This document shows, piece after piece, positions 50,767-58,971 of a stretch of 64,000 nucleotides of DNA (position 1 is the stretch's first letter; the number at the start of each line of letters is the position of its first letter). Below the pieces are notes generated by a model. It did no database searches. It worked only from the letters and a program-made list of their open reading frames with translations, and was not told the DNA's origin. The stretch spans positions 1 to 64,000 of the forward strand of contig CAAGEH010000014.1 of NCBI GenBank assembly GCA_900768795.1, in the 5' to 3' direction. The stretch is from an uncultured Collinsella sp. Lineage in GTDB: Bacteria; Actinomycetota; Coriobacteriia; Coriobacteriales; Coriobacteriaceae. Position numbers and translations under genes: made by a program.

Positions 50767-50919
50767 CTCCTGCATGCGAATCGACGCGCCATCGGCTTTG
50801 ATGTTGCCCGCGTGTCCTGCCCGGCTCTACGCTCCGGGCATGCGACGTTGCGACGCGGCCGGCTTCGGTCCTTGCGTGCGGGTTCGCGAGTATGCAACCG
50901 TGTATGTAAGGAGCGACAT

Positions 50920-51969
50920 ATGACTGTCGAGAAGAAAGATCTTGACTGGGGTAGCCTCGGTTTTGATTACATGCAGACCGACTACAGCTACGAGGCACAC
51001 TGGAAGGACGGCAAGTGGGATGAGGGCGGTCTGACGACCGACCACACCATGCACGTGTCCGAGTGCGGTGGCATCTTCCACTATTGCCAGGAGGTCTTTG
51101 AGGGCCTCAAGGCTTACACCACCAAGAGCGGCGATATCGTCTGCTTCCGTCCTGATATGAACGCAGAGCGTATGTACGATTCCGCTCAGCGCCTCGAGAT
51201 GCCCCCGTTCCCCAAGGACAAGTTTGTCGATGCTGTTAAGCAGGTCGTCAAGGCCAACGCCGCCTGGGTTCCGCCCTTCGGTTCCGGCGCTACCCTGTAT
51301 GTCCGCCCGTTTATGATCGGCTCTGGTAACGTGATCGGCGTGGCTCCCGCTCCTGAGTACACGTTCCGTATTCTCGTGACCCCGGTTGGTCCGTATTACA
51401 AGGGCGGTCTCAAGGCTGTTAAGCTGCGCGTTTCCGAGTACGACCGCGCTGCGCCTCACGGTACCGGCAACATCAAGGCCGGCCTGAACTACGCCATGAG
51501 CCTCAAGCCTTCCGTCGAGGCTCACTCCACCGGCTATGCCGACAACCTGTATCTCGATTCCGAGACCCGCACCTACGTCGAGGAGACCGGCGGTGCTAAC
51601 GTCCTGTTCGTCGACGGCAACACCCTCGTGGTGCCCAAGAGCCACACCGACTCGATCCTGCCTTCCATCACCCGTCGTTCGCTCGTTCAGGTTGCTGAGG
51701 ACCTTGGCATGACCGTGGACAATCGTCCGGTCGAGTGGGCAGAGGTTATGACCGGCAAGTTCTCTGAGTGCGGCATGTGCGGCACCGCTGCTGTCATCTC
51801 GCCTGTCGGCCAGATCGACAACAAGGTCTATGGTGCCGATGAGACTGTCGTGTTCCCGGCAGGTCAGGTCGAGTGCGGCCCCGTTATGAAGAAGCTCCGT
51901 GAGACCCTCACGGGCATTCAGGACGGCGCTATCGAGGATAAGCACGGCTGGGTCGTCAAGGTCGCCTAA
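50920..51969 (+). CDS. ilvE: branched-chain amino acid aminotransferase
   Basis: Fold-type IV PLP enzyme carrying out the last step of Leu, Ile and Val synthesis or the first of their breakdown. The catalytic lysine lies in HGTGNIKAGLNYAMS; the EETGGANVLFV segment and SILPSITRRSL bind the cofactor phosphate and substrate, and CGTAAVISPVG is conserved. The 349-residue length fits the larger BCAT group II. ATG 50920 has SD AAGGAG. It stands alone, divergent from the HTH-kinase unit and followed by a terminator. Regulation by the shared inverted repeat is likely but untested. Confidence 0.95.
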   Translation: MTVEKKDLDWGSLGFDYMQTDYSYEAHWKDGKWDEGGLTTDHTMHVSECGGIFHYCQEVFEGLKAYTTKSGDIVCFRPDMNAERMYDSAQRLEMPPFPKDKFVDAVKQVVKANAAWVPPFGSGATLYVRPFMIGSGNVIGVAPAPEYTFRILVTPVGPYYKGGLKAVKLRVSEYDRAAPHGTGNIKAGLNYAMSLKPSVEAHSTGYADNLYLDSETRTYVEETGGANVLFVDGNTLVVPKSHTDSILPSITRRSLVQVAEDLGMTVDNRPVEWAEVMTGKFSECGMCGTAAVISPVGQIDNKVYGADETVVFPAGQVECGPVMKKLRETLTGIQDGAIEDKHGWVVKVA

Positions 51970-52008
51970 TAGCCTAACCCCAGTAGCTGAGTCAATAGCA
52001 GCTTATGT

Positions 52009-52042
52009 AAGGTCCCGTTGCGTTTGCGATGGGACCTTTTTT
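52009..52042 (+). terminator. intrinsic terminator after ilvE
   Basis: AAGGTCCC (52009-52016) pairs with GGGACCTT (52031-52038), followed by a T run to 52042. Confidence 0.88.
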
Positions 52043-52202
52043 GTGCGGGATGGCTGGTAGATGGGACGGTGCACTTGATTGCGTAATTGCCGACATGTGG
52101 TTGCTATGCGCGGCAAGTCTCGTAAACGCTAGCGTGCGATTGCATGGCGGGCAGCTGCCGGGGAGGGCGATAAAGTCTGCGACGCTAAATACGCTAGACA
52201 AC

Positions 52203-52237
52203 AAAAGGGCGGAGCGGCATAGGTTGCTGCTCCGCCC
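52203..52237 (-). terminator. intrinsic terminator after lemA
   Basis: GGGCGGAGC (52207-52215) pairs with GCTCCGCCC (52229-52237). The minus-strand tail is TTTTG. The rest of 52043-52291 shows nothing recognisable. Confidence 0.85.
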
Positions 52238-52291
52238 CATTTAGGCGTTATGTTTGTGTTTGACCTTGCCCGGATTGAGGCGATGCCCAGC

Positions 52292-52846
52292 TTAGAACTT
52301 GACCTGCGGAGCCTGACGCGCTGCCTCGGCAGCCTCGAAGCCCTGACGCTCCTTGAATCCGAAAATGCCGGCAAAGATGTTTGCCGGGAAGGTCTGGATG
52401 CGGTTGTTGTAGTTGAGAACGCAGTCGTTGTAGCTCTGGCGGGCGTAGCTCACCTTGTCCTCGGTGTCCTGCAGAGAGCCCTGGAGCTGCTGAAAGTTGG
52501 TGTTTGCCTTGAGGTCTGGATAGCTCTCAGCGACGGCAAAAAGCTGACGGAGCGCGCCGGTCAGAACACCATCGGCTTCCATTTTTGCCTCGGGTGTGCC
52601 GGCAGAGACGCATGCGTTGCGAGCGGCGACGACTTTCTCGAGCGTTTCGGACTCGTGCTTTGCGTAGCCTTTGACGGTCTCGACGAGATTGGGAATCAGG
52701 TCGTTGCGGCGCTGAAGTTGCGTGTCGATGTTCTGCCATGCGTTGTCTACGCGATTGCGCAGCGTAACCATGCTGTTGTAGATACCTGCGATGGCAAACA
52801 GCACGACGAGAACAACAACAATGAGAATGATGATGGGGACAGTCAT
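52292..52846 (-). CDS. lemA: LemA family protein
   Basis: 184 aa. One N-terminal TM helix (residues 4-24, IIILIVVVLVVLFAIAGIYN) is followed by the conserved LemA helical domain: NAWQNIDTQLQRRNDLIPNLVETVKGYAKHE (key part RRNDLIPNLV), then QDTEDKVSYARQSYND and YNNRIQTFPANIFAGIFGF. These are all family hallmarks. The bulk is probably outside the cytoplasmic membrane. The function of LemA is not firmly established; in some bacteria it pairs with TPM-domain proteins, which are absent here. SD GAGGAG precedes the start. Monocistronic. Confidence 0.93.
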   Translation of the reverse strand: MTVPIIILIVVVLVVLFAIAGIYNSMVTLRNRVDNAWQNIDTQLQRRNDLIPNLVETVKGYAKHESETLEKVVAARNACVSAGTPEAKMEADGVLTGALRQLFAVAESYPDLKANTNFQQLQGSLQDTEDKVSYARQSYNDCVLNYNNRIQTFPANIFAGIFGFKERQGFEAAEAARQAPQVKF

Positions 52847-53009
52847 GATGACTCCTCAAGATGAGCGGGTCGCCCCGCAGGGTCAAGTTTAAATCAGTAT
52901 ACCCGTCTTATTTGGGTTTTGGTTTGAAGCCCGATGGAAAGGCCGGGTCGCACATGGCGGCTCGGCCTTTGTTGCGATGGTTTCTTTTGAGCGCGGTTCA
53001 GGTAAATTG

Positions 53010-55487
53010 CTACTTGGAGACAGCGCCCGTCATGAAGACAAACTGGACGTGATTGACGTGCCCGCCCTGCTCACCGTTGACGAAGTCCGTGGGCGTGAAG
53101 TCGGGGTTAAGCATCTTCTCGATCTGGTCCTTGACGGTGTCGACGACCTGGGTGTCGAGGTCGCTCGTGCGGTCGGCGAGTTCTTGCGTGCCGCTGGCAA
53201 GCTCAGATGCGCCGCTGGAAAGAGTTCCGGCACCCGAGGAGAGTAGCCCCATGGCATCGCTGAGTGTCAGGGCGCCGGACTTAAGCTGGGAGGCACCGGC
53301 GTTGAGCTGCGAAACGCCACCGGCGAGGGCAGGCGTGCTGTTAGCGAGCGTTTGCGTGCCCGTGGCGAGCTGGCTCGTGCCCGCGGCGAGCGTCGCGGAG
53401 CCATCGCTCAACTGGTTTGCGCCCGACGCGGCGGAGTTCACGCCGGCAACGAGGCCGGGGTTTTGAGCGGTGGGCGTTGCAGGGTTGATGGCACAGTTCA
53501 TGTAGGCGATAGCACCTGCAAGGCTCAGCTGCTGGCCGGACTGCACCGTGGTGTAACCCTTGATGGCGCCGTCGAGCGCGGTGACAGCGCCCTGTGCGCC
53601 GCCTTGGGCACCCGCTGCGTTAGCGAGGGCTGTGACCTGGGAGTCAAGCGTACCGAAGAGGGGCTTGGCCCCGTCGAGGCCCTTAGTTGCCTGGCTGTTA
53701 AGTCCCTGCGCGCTCGTGATGGCGCCAGCAGCCTTGCCAAGGGTGGAAGCCAGTCCCGTCGTATCCGCACCGGAGGCGGCAGTAGCGGCTTCGCCCGCGC
53801 TCGACGCGGCGTTGTTGGCGTTGGTGGCGGCATTACCTGCGGCAGACTCGGCAGCGTTGAGATTGTTCAAAGCGTTGCTCAGCTGTGCGGCTGCCGCTTT
53901 TGCGCTATCGAGGTCGGTTGCGCTCGCGATAGCCGATTGCGCATTGGCGACCTCTTGTTTGGCGGCAGCTACGCTGCCGGCTGCGCTCTGTGCGTTTCCT
54001 GCCGCAGTCTGAGCGTTGGCCTTTGCGGTTTCGGCAGCGGTCTTTGCGCCGCCGTTGCCCATGGTGCCGGCAATCTGCTGGGCGGCAGCAAGCGCCTGCT
54101 GGGCACCGGAGAGGTACTTGCTCTCTCCGCTCAGCGCGGCTGCAAGTCCCTGTGCGCCGTACAGGCTGCTATAAGCGGAGTCCGATATGGAGGTGACCGC
54201 CTTCTGTGCGTCGGTGGTTGCAGCCGTTGCCGCTTTCAGGTTAGCTTCCTGCGTGGTCTTGTTCTGGGTGAGTGCATTCACGTATACGTCGGAGCCGGCG
54301 GAAATGCCCTTAATACCGTTGGAAATATCTTTAGCGCTGCCCTGCAGCTGGGTGAGGCCCGCCTTGAGGTCCGCAGCTCCGCCCTTGAGCTTGGTTGCTC
54401 CGCCGTTGACGGTTGCGGCGCCGGAGTTAAGCGTCTTTACGCCGTTGACCAGCGTGGGGACCTGGGAGTTCAGTTGGCTCGTGCCCGCAGCGAGCGTGGA
54501 GGCACCGTTAGCGAGCGTGCCGGCGCCCGTGTTTGCCGTGGCAAGCGAAGCGGCAAGCGTCTTGGCACCCGAGGCAACCTGGCCTGCACCGATGTTTGCG
54601 GTCGCGATGCCATTCGAAAGCTCGGTCAGCTGGCTTGTATCCATGCTGCTGGAATCGACATCGAGCGCAAGGCTCAGCGGCACGCCAACGATCTGCCAGC
54701 CGTCGAACTCGAAGTTCTCGACATCGGCGTTGATGGTGTAGTCACCCGTGGTGCCCGGAATCACCATGTAGGTAAGCTGCGTGTTCGAACCGTTCGCCGC
54801 TGCAGTGGCGCCCTCGGCGTCGATGTTGTGCGCTTCGGCATCCTTGAGCTGGCCGGTGACCTGCACCAGGTAATTGTCGGCGTAGTCGCCGCCCTGGTAG
54901 TCGGCGTTCTTCTCGATCTTGAGTTTCATGGAGAGCTTGCCGCTCTTGCCTGCCAAATCCTTGGCGTCAATATCTTTGCCGTCGAGCTGGTAGCTCACGG
55001 TGACGTTCCAGGGCATCTGCGTGTTCTTGTTGAGGTTGCCCTGGTAGACGAAATCCTGCGTCCCCTGGCCCGTGACAGCGACCTTACCGTCCTTGTCGGT
55101 GAGCTTCTTGGTCGTGGAGAGATTCGTCACCTTGGTGTAGTCGCCGGCGTCTTCGATCTTCTCGCCCTTATTGGCGTCGAAACTGTTGACGACATACACG
55201 CCCGTTCGGTTGCCGTCGCCATCGGTCTTGACGTAGACGACTTGGTTTTTCTTGTAGCTCGCGTTCGAGCCGGAGACGTTGGAGTTGGACTCGGCGCTCT
55301 GCTCCGTTGCGGTTGCGGTGCCGCTGTTGGTGGTGCCCACGCCTTCGGCGAACACGACGGCGCCCGGCACGGCAAGGGCGACGGTGAGTCCTGCGGCGAT
55401 GGCGAGTGCGGCGATGCGCTTGCGCGGACGGCGGACGAGGTCGCGTTGGCCAGCGAGCTCGGTGTTGAGATTATCTTTGCTGTTCAT
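53010..55487 (-). CDS. YhgE/Pip-like extracellular coiled protein
   Basis: About 825 aa. A basic N-terminus (RRPRKRIAAL) and a hydrophobic segment about 28-48 act as a signal or anchor. A beta-rich region of about 250 residues follows, then about 500 residues of Ala/Gly/Ser/Leu-rich heptad-like repeats (units such as LANGASTLAAGTSQL and LKGGAADLKAGL), the pattern of YhgE/Pip proteins. Unlike YhgE, no C-terminal membrane domain is visible; it ends PTDFVNGEQGGHVNHVQFV. ATG 55487 has AAAGGGA eight bases upstream. It starts 23 bases after the MMPL gene, so it is probably an accessory of that transporter and may span the wall. Confidence 0.82.
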   Translation of the reverse strand: MNSKDNLNTELAGQRDLVRRPRKRIAALAIAAGLTVALAVPGAVVFAEGVGTTNSGTATATEQSAESNSNVSGSNASYKKNQVVYVKTDGDGNRTGVYVVNSFDANKGEKIEDAGDYTKVTNLSTTKKLTDKDGKVAVTGQGTQDFVYQGNLNKNTQMPWNVTVSYQLDGKDIDAKDLAGKSGKLSMKLKIEKNADYQGGDYADNYLVQVTGQLKDAEAHNIDAEGATAAANGSNTQLTYMVIPGTTGDYTINADVENFEFDGWQIVGVPLSLALDVDSSSMDTSQLTELSNGIATANIGAGQVASGAKTLAASLATANTGAGTLANGASTLAAGTSQLNSQVPTLVNGVKTLNSGAATVNGGATKLKGGAADLKAGLTQLQGSAKDISNGIKGISAGSDVYVNALTQNKTTQEANLKAATAATTDAQKAVTSISDSAYSSLYGAQGLAAALSGESKYLSGAQQALAAAQQIAGTMGNGGAKTAAETAKANAQTAAGNAQSAAGSVAAAKQEVANAQSAIASATDLDSAKAAAAQLSNALNNLNAAESAAGNAATNANNAASSAGEAATAASGADTTGLASTLGKAAGAITSAQGLNSQATKGLDGAKPLFGTLDSQVTALANAAGAQGGAQGAVTALDGAIKGYTTVQSGQQLSLAGAIAYMNCAINPATPTAQNPGLVAGVNSAASGANQLSDGSATLAAGTSQLATGTQTLANSTPALAGGVSQLNAGASQLKSGALTLSDAMGLLSSGAGTLSSGASELASGTQELADRTSDLDTQVVDTVKDQIEKMLNPDFTPTDFVNGEQGGHVNHVQFVFMTGAVSK

Positions 55488-55510
55488 GGCGATATCCCTT
55501 TCCATGTTGA

Positions 55511-57769
55511 TTACTGAGCGTACGTGCCGGTGACGGCGGTATCGGTCGCGGTTTCGGTTGCTACCCCGGTTGCGGACGCTGCTGCTTTGCGGGCGGTCTC
55601 GGTTGCGAAGGCGTCGGTTGCAGCTTCGTGCTTTGTTGCCACGGATGCTGCTGCAGAGGCTGCGGTGACGGTGGCGGTTGCAGCAGGAGCATTGGCGTCC
55701 TTAGGCAGGAAGTGCGACTTGAGCGTGGTTTTGCCGATGACGCCATCGAGTAGGTAGAGGAATCCGGGCAGCGCAAAGAGCACCGCCACGAGCGAGATGC
55801 TCACACCCACGCCCAAGAACCAACCGATCTGCTTGAGCACGCCGTGGCTCGAGATGGCGTGGATCAAAAAGCCGCTGATAAGCAGGACCGAACCGGAGGT
55901 GAGGACAGGTACCGTGCATGCCTGGATGGTTTCGAGCATTGCCTCGCGCTTGTGCATGGTCACGCGGTCCTCGCGATAGCGATCGGCGATGAGGATGCCG
56001 TAGTCGACTGCCACGCCCAGCTGGATGGAACTCACGATCAGATAGGCGAGGAAGAATTCATGCATACCGGTGTAGAGCGGTGCTGCGAAGTTGATCCAGA
56101 TGGAGGTTTCGATAACAAGCACCAAGATCGCAGGCAGGCTGATCGATTTGGTTGCAAGCAACAGGACCACGAACACGGCAACGACGGCGATAAGGTCAAC
56201 TTTGCCCTTGTCGACGGTGATGGTGTCCTTGAGGTCGGTGGTCGAGACACCCTCGCCGGCGAGCATGGCTTTACCGGGGTAGTACTTGTTCGCGATGCTG
56301 CGGATCTTCTTGACGAGCTTGAACGTGCTCGGGCCCTCGTATGGAGCCGTGACCGTAAGCACGAGACGGCTGTAGTGCTTGCCTTCGACAAGGTCGAGTG
56401 TGCTTTTCTCGGCCATGCCCTGCGGAATATAGGGGCTCGCCACGTCGACGTAGCTTTGGATGGATTTGACCTGGGGCAGCGCCTTGAGCTCATTGGAAAG
56501 AGCCTGCTCTTGGCTGACTTCGCCGCGCGGAACGAGTACGACATAGGTGTCGGAATTGCCGAAGACGGCTTTGACCTTGTCCATGTCCTGGCCGAGTTTG
56601 GTGTCGGCGCCAAAGATGTGCGAGGTGCCGTAGTAGTACGTGATGTCCTGCGAAGTCGAAGCGACGCGTGCCGGGTAGACCAAGGCGAGGATGACGATGG
56701 TCGCGGGGATGCAGATTTTGAGCACGAAACGCGCGAACTTGCCGAGCGAAGGAATGAACGGCTTATGCTGCGTCTTCCGCACAAAGTTGTCGAACTGCAC
56801 GAACATCGAGGGAACAAAGGTAAAGACTGAAATCAGGCTGATGGCAATGCCCTTAGCAAGCGCCAAGCCAAGGTCGGGGCCGATTTTGAACTGCATGGCA
56901 GCGAGCGCGATAAAGCCGATGCAGACGGTGCAGCCGCTGGAGAAAACGGCGACCGATGCCTTGCAGCACGATTGCACCATGTCCTCTGCGGTGCTGCCGT
57001 GGTTGCCGCGCTCCTCGTTAAAGCGATGCAGCAAAAAGACAGAGAAGTCGAGCGCGATGGCTACCTGCAAAATAGAGCCTGCAGAGTTGGTGACAAAGCT
57101 GATCTCGCCAAAGATGAGGTTGGTTCCCCAGTTGATGAAGACGGAGACGCCCAGTCCGAGGAGCACGAGAATCGGCTCTGCCCAGCTTGTGGTTGTGATG
57201 ACCAAGATGAGCCAGATAATTGCGATAACGGCGACCGTGATGATGCTGATCTGATTTTCGGTCGAGGTCGTAGCGAGCGCGTTGGACATGGCGGCACCCG
57301 TGATGGCGCCCTTGTCGCCTACGATATCGCGGATAGCGTCGGTTGCCTCGATCTGCTTTTTGGAATCGATCGTTACCGTGAACAGTGCGTTGCTCTTCTT
57401 GTAATAGGTTTCGACCGTGTCTTTGTCTTGCGTGTCGAGCGGCTGGTCGATGTCGGCGGCGTCATCGAGCCACAGGATGTCTTCGACGCCATTGACCTTG
57501 GCGATCTTGTGCTTGTACTTGAGCGCTTGCGCAATGGAAACGTCGGGAACCATAACGCGGCAGTTGGGGATGTCGCCCTTGAACTCGTCACCCATGGTGT
57601 TGAGGGCGATCGTTGATGCCGCCTCATCGGGTAGGTAGCTCGTGATGTCGTAGTTCACGCCCACGAATTGGCGCATGAACAGGCACGCAAGTGCCACGAC
57701 TGCGTAGAACGCGATAATCGGACGGCGGTGTTTGACGACCCACCTAAACAGTCTCTCCTTCAACTGCAT
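55511..57769 (-). CDS. MMPL/RND-family transporter
   Basis: 752 aa with the two-fold RND layout: TM1 near 20, an outer loop, TM2-6 (about 185-340), TM7 near 365, a second outer loop, TM8-12 (about 545-700). SILQVAIALDFSVFLLHRFNEE and IQLGVAVDYGILIADRYRED are the matching TM4 and TM10 segments with the conserved Asp and Tyr of MMPL proteins. The last 60 residues form an Ala/Thr-rich tail (ATATVTAASAAASVATK) that is unusual. ATG 57769 has GGAG only two bases upstream; frames to 57817 lack an SD. Divergent from a TetR gene, which probably represses it. Substrate likely a lipid or amphiphilic drug. Confidence 0.9.
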   Translation of the reverse strand: MQLKERLFRWVVKHRRPIIAFYAVVALACLFMRQFVGVNYDITSYLPDEAASTIALNTMGDEFKGDIPNCRVMVPDVSIAQALKYKHKIAKVNGVEDILWLDDAADIDQPLDTQDKDTVETYYKKSNALFTVTIDSKKQIEATDAIRDIVGDKGAITGAAMSNALATTSTENQISIITVAVIAIIWLILVITTTSWAEPILVLLGLGVSVFINWGTNLIFGEISFVTNSAGSILQVAIALDFSVFLLHRFNEERGNHGSTAEDMVQSCCKASVAVFSSGCTVCIGFIALAAMQFKIGPDLGLALAKGIAISLISVFTFVPSMFVQFDNFVRKTQHKPFIPSLGKFARFVLKICIPATIVILALVYPARVASTSQDITYYYGTSHIFGADTKLGQDMDKVKAVFGNSDTYVVLVPRGEVSQEQALSNELKALPQVKSIQSYVDVASPYIPQGMAEKSTLDLVEGKHYSRLVLTVTAPYEGPSTFKLVKKIRSIANKYYPGKAMLAGEGVSTTDLKDTITVDKGKVDLIAVVAVFVVLLLATKSISLPAILVLVIETSIWINFAAPLYTGMHEFFLAYLIVSSIQLGVAVDYGILIADRYREDRVTMHKREAMLETIQACTVPVLTSGSVLLISGFLIHAISSHGVLKQIGWFLGVGVSISLVAVLFALPGFLYLLDGVIGKTTLKSHFLPKDANAPAATATVTAASAAASVATKHEAATDAFATETARKAAASATGVATETATDTAVTGTYAQ

Positions 57770-57850
57770 CACTCCGTAACGCTGATGGCTTTTATTTTCT
57801 GCGGCATTATATTCCACAATTGAGGGAAAAATAACGTCTGTAACATAAAA

Positions 57851-57881
57851 TATATACGTGGTTTATTAAACGACTGTGCAA
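57851..57881 (-). promoter_or_regulatory. candidate MMPL promoter with operator in the spacer
   Basis: On the minus strand TTGCAC (57881-57876), a 19-base spacer and TATATA (57856-57851). The palindrome GTTTA-T-TAAAC (57861-57871) fills the spacer, a classic TetR-type position. Confidence 0.5.
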
Positions 57882-57938
57882 AATAATGTAAACAGCGCTT
57901 TAATGTTGTTTAAAGGGCATGTGTTTGTGGTCAAATCG

Positions 57939-57967
57939 TTGACGCTTGTTCAATAACGTACGAAAAT
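57939..57967 (+). promoter_or_regulatory. candidate tetR promoter
   Basis: TTGACG (57939-57944), a 17-base spacer and GAAAAT (57962-57967). Transcription from here would exclude the ATG at 57966 as start. Confidence 0.4.
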
Positions 57968-58001
57968 GAACGTAGTGTTAGAAAGTTTGGGGATGTTAAC
58001 A

Positions 58002-58577
58002 ATGGACCTTCGAATTCAGAAGACCTATAAAGCACTGATCGAAGCGTTTACAGAATTGCTCGAAGAGCATCCCTACGAAGATGTAACCGTCGCCATGCTT
58101 TGCGAGAAGGCGATGATCAGGCGCACGACGTTTTACAAGCATTTTGTCGATAAGGGCGCGTTTTTCTCGTTTTTTGTCGACAGCTTGCGTATTGATTTTC
58201 AGAAGCGTGGCGAGGAATACGCTGCTGCAAAGGATCAGTCGCACGATTTGGGCGCTGAGCGCCTCGAAGTTTTTAAGGTGCTCATGGACTTTTTGCTTGA
58301 GCACGAAAAGCTGATCGAAAACATTTTTAACAGCTCCATGGCGGGCAGCATGACCAATGTTATGTGCGATGGCGTGACCGAGGCGATTCGTGAGCGCTAT
58401 CGGGACGTTTATGATTCCGGAAAAAGCGGCGTAACGCTTGATGCGGCAGCGCAGTTTGCCGCGGGCGGTATCATACGCCTGATTGAGATGTGGTGGGAGC
58501 GCGGGCACAACGCGGCGGATGAACAGGCATTTATCGTGTCATCGGATATTCTGCTGGCGCGCGTTCTTAATCTGTAG
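58002..58577 (+). CDS. TetR/AcrR family transcriptional regulator
   Basis: 191 aa. The N-terminal HTH (about 1-50) reads MDLRIQKTYKALIEAFTELL, then DVTVAMLCEKAMIRRTTFYKHFVDKGAFF, the TetR pattern with TTFYKHF as recognition helix. The C-terminal helical ligand domain contains a TetR_C-like IIRLIEMWWERG segment; this subgroup is related to YfiR/DhaS-type regulators. ATG 58002 has GGGG eight bases upstream; in-frame ATGs at 57993 and 57966 are less likely. It is divergent from the MMPL-coiled protein operon and is its probable repressor. Confidence 0.9.
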   Translation: MDLRIQKTYKALIEAFTELLEEHPYEDVTVAMLCEKAMIRRTTFYKHFVDKGAFFSFFVDSLRIDFQKRGEEYAAAKDQSHDLGAERLEVFKVLMDFLLEHEKLIENIFNSSMAGSMTNVMCDGVTEAIRERYRDVYDSGKSGVTLDAAAQFAAGGIIRLIEMWWERGHNAADEQAFIVSSDILLARVLNL

Positions 58578-58829
58578 CCGACGGAGCGGGCTTGCGCTGA
58601 GTGAGCCAACTGCAAGCATACAAAACGTGCTCTGCACAGCGCCGCAAAGTTCATTGGCGGAGGGGACGAAGGCGTCGTGCCGCGCCGTCGTTCGCTCGGT
58701 GCCCGTCCAACGCGCCCGCTGAGAGGGCACGTTGTGCCTTCGTTTTGACTGCGTGTTTCTGGAGTCCAAACTTTAGGTTTGTCCCGGAGGTGCCAAGGGA
58801 TTGCCGTATTGATTTGTCTCAAAGTGAAT

Positions 58830-58920
58830 TGGCGGAGAGAGGGGGATTCGAACCCCCGGAGCGCTCAGCACGCTCAACGGTTTTCAAGACCGCCGCATTC
58901 AACCGCTCTGCCATCTCTCC
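58830..58920 (-). tRNA. tRNA-Ser (anticodon UGA)
   Basis: On the minus strand: acceptor GGAGAGA pairing with TCTCTCC, anticodon loop CTTGAAA (anticodon TGA), a long variable arm of the Ser class, T-loop GGTTCGAATCC, discriminator G and an encoded CCA (58832-58830). Reads UCA codons. No integrase gene is near it. Confidence 0.95.
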
Positions 58921-58971
58921 GTGTTTCGTAATGATAGCATCGAATGCAATAAGACGAAACGAGGAGGATGC

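Noticed and set aside
50586..50919. T-box or attenuator in the ilvE leader
   Set aside because: Only one short hairpin is visible; no specifier loop, T-box sequence or terminator/antiterminator pair was recognised.
53352..55517. 721-codon plus-strand frame opposite the coiled YhgE-like gene
   Set aside because: A by-product of the repetitive Ala/Gly/Ser codons of the real gene; Cys/Arg-rich with no recognisable domain.
58830..58920. tRNA-Ser as a mobile-element attachment site
   Set aside because: No integrase, no partial tRNA duplicate and ordinary genes on both sides.
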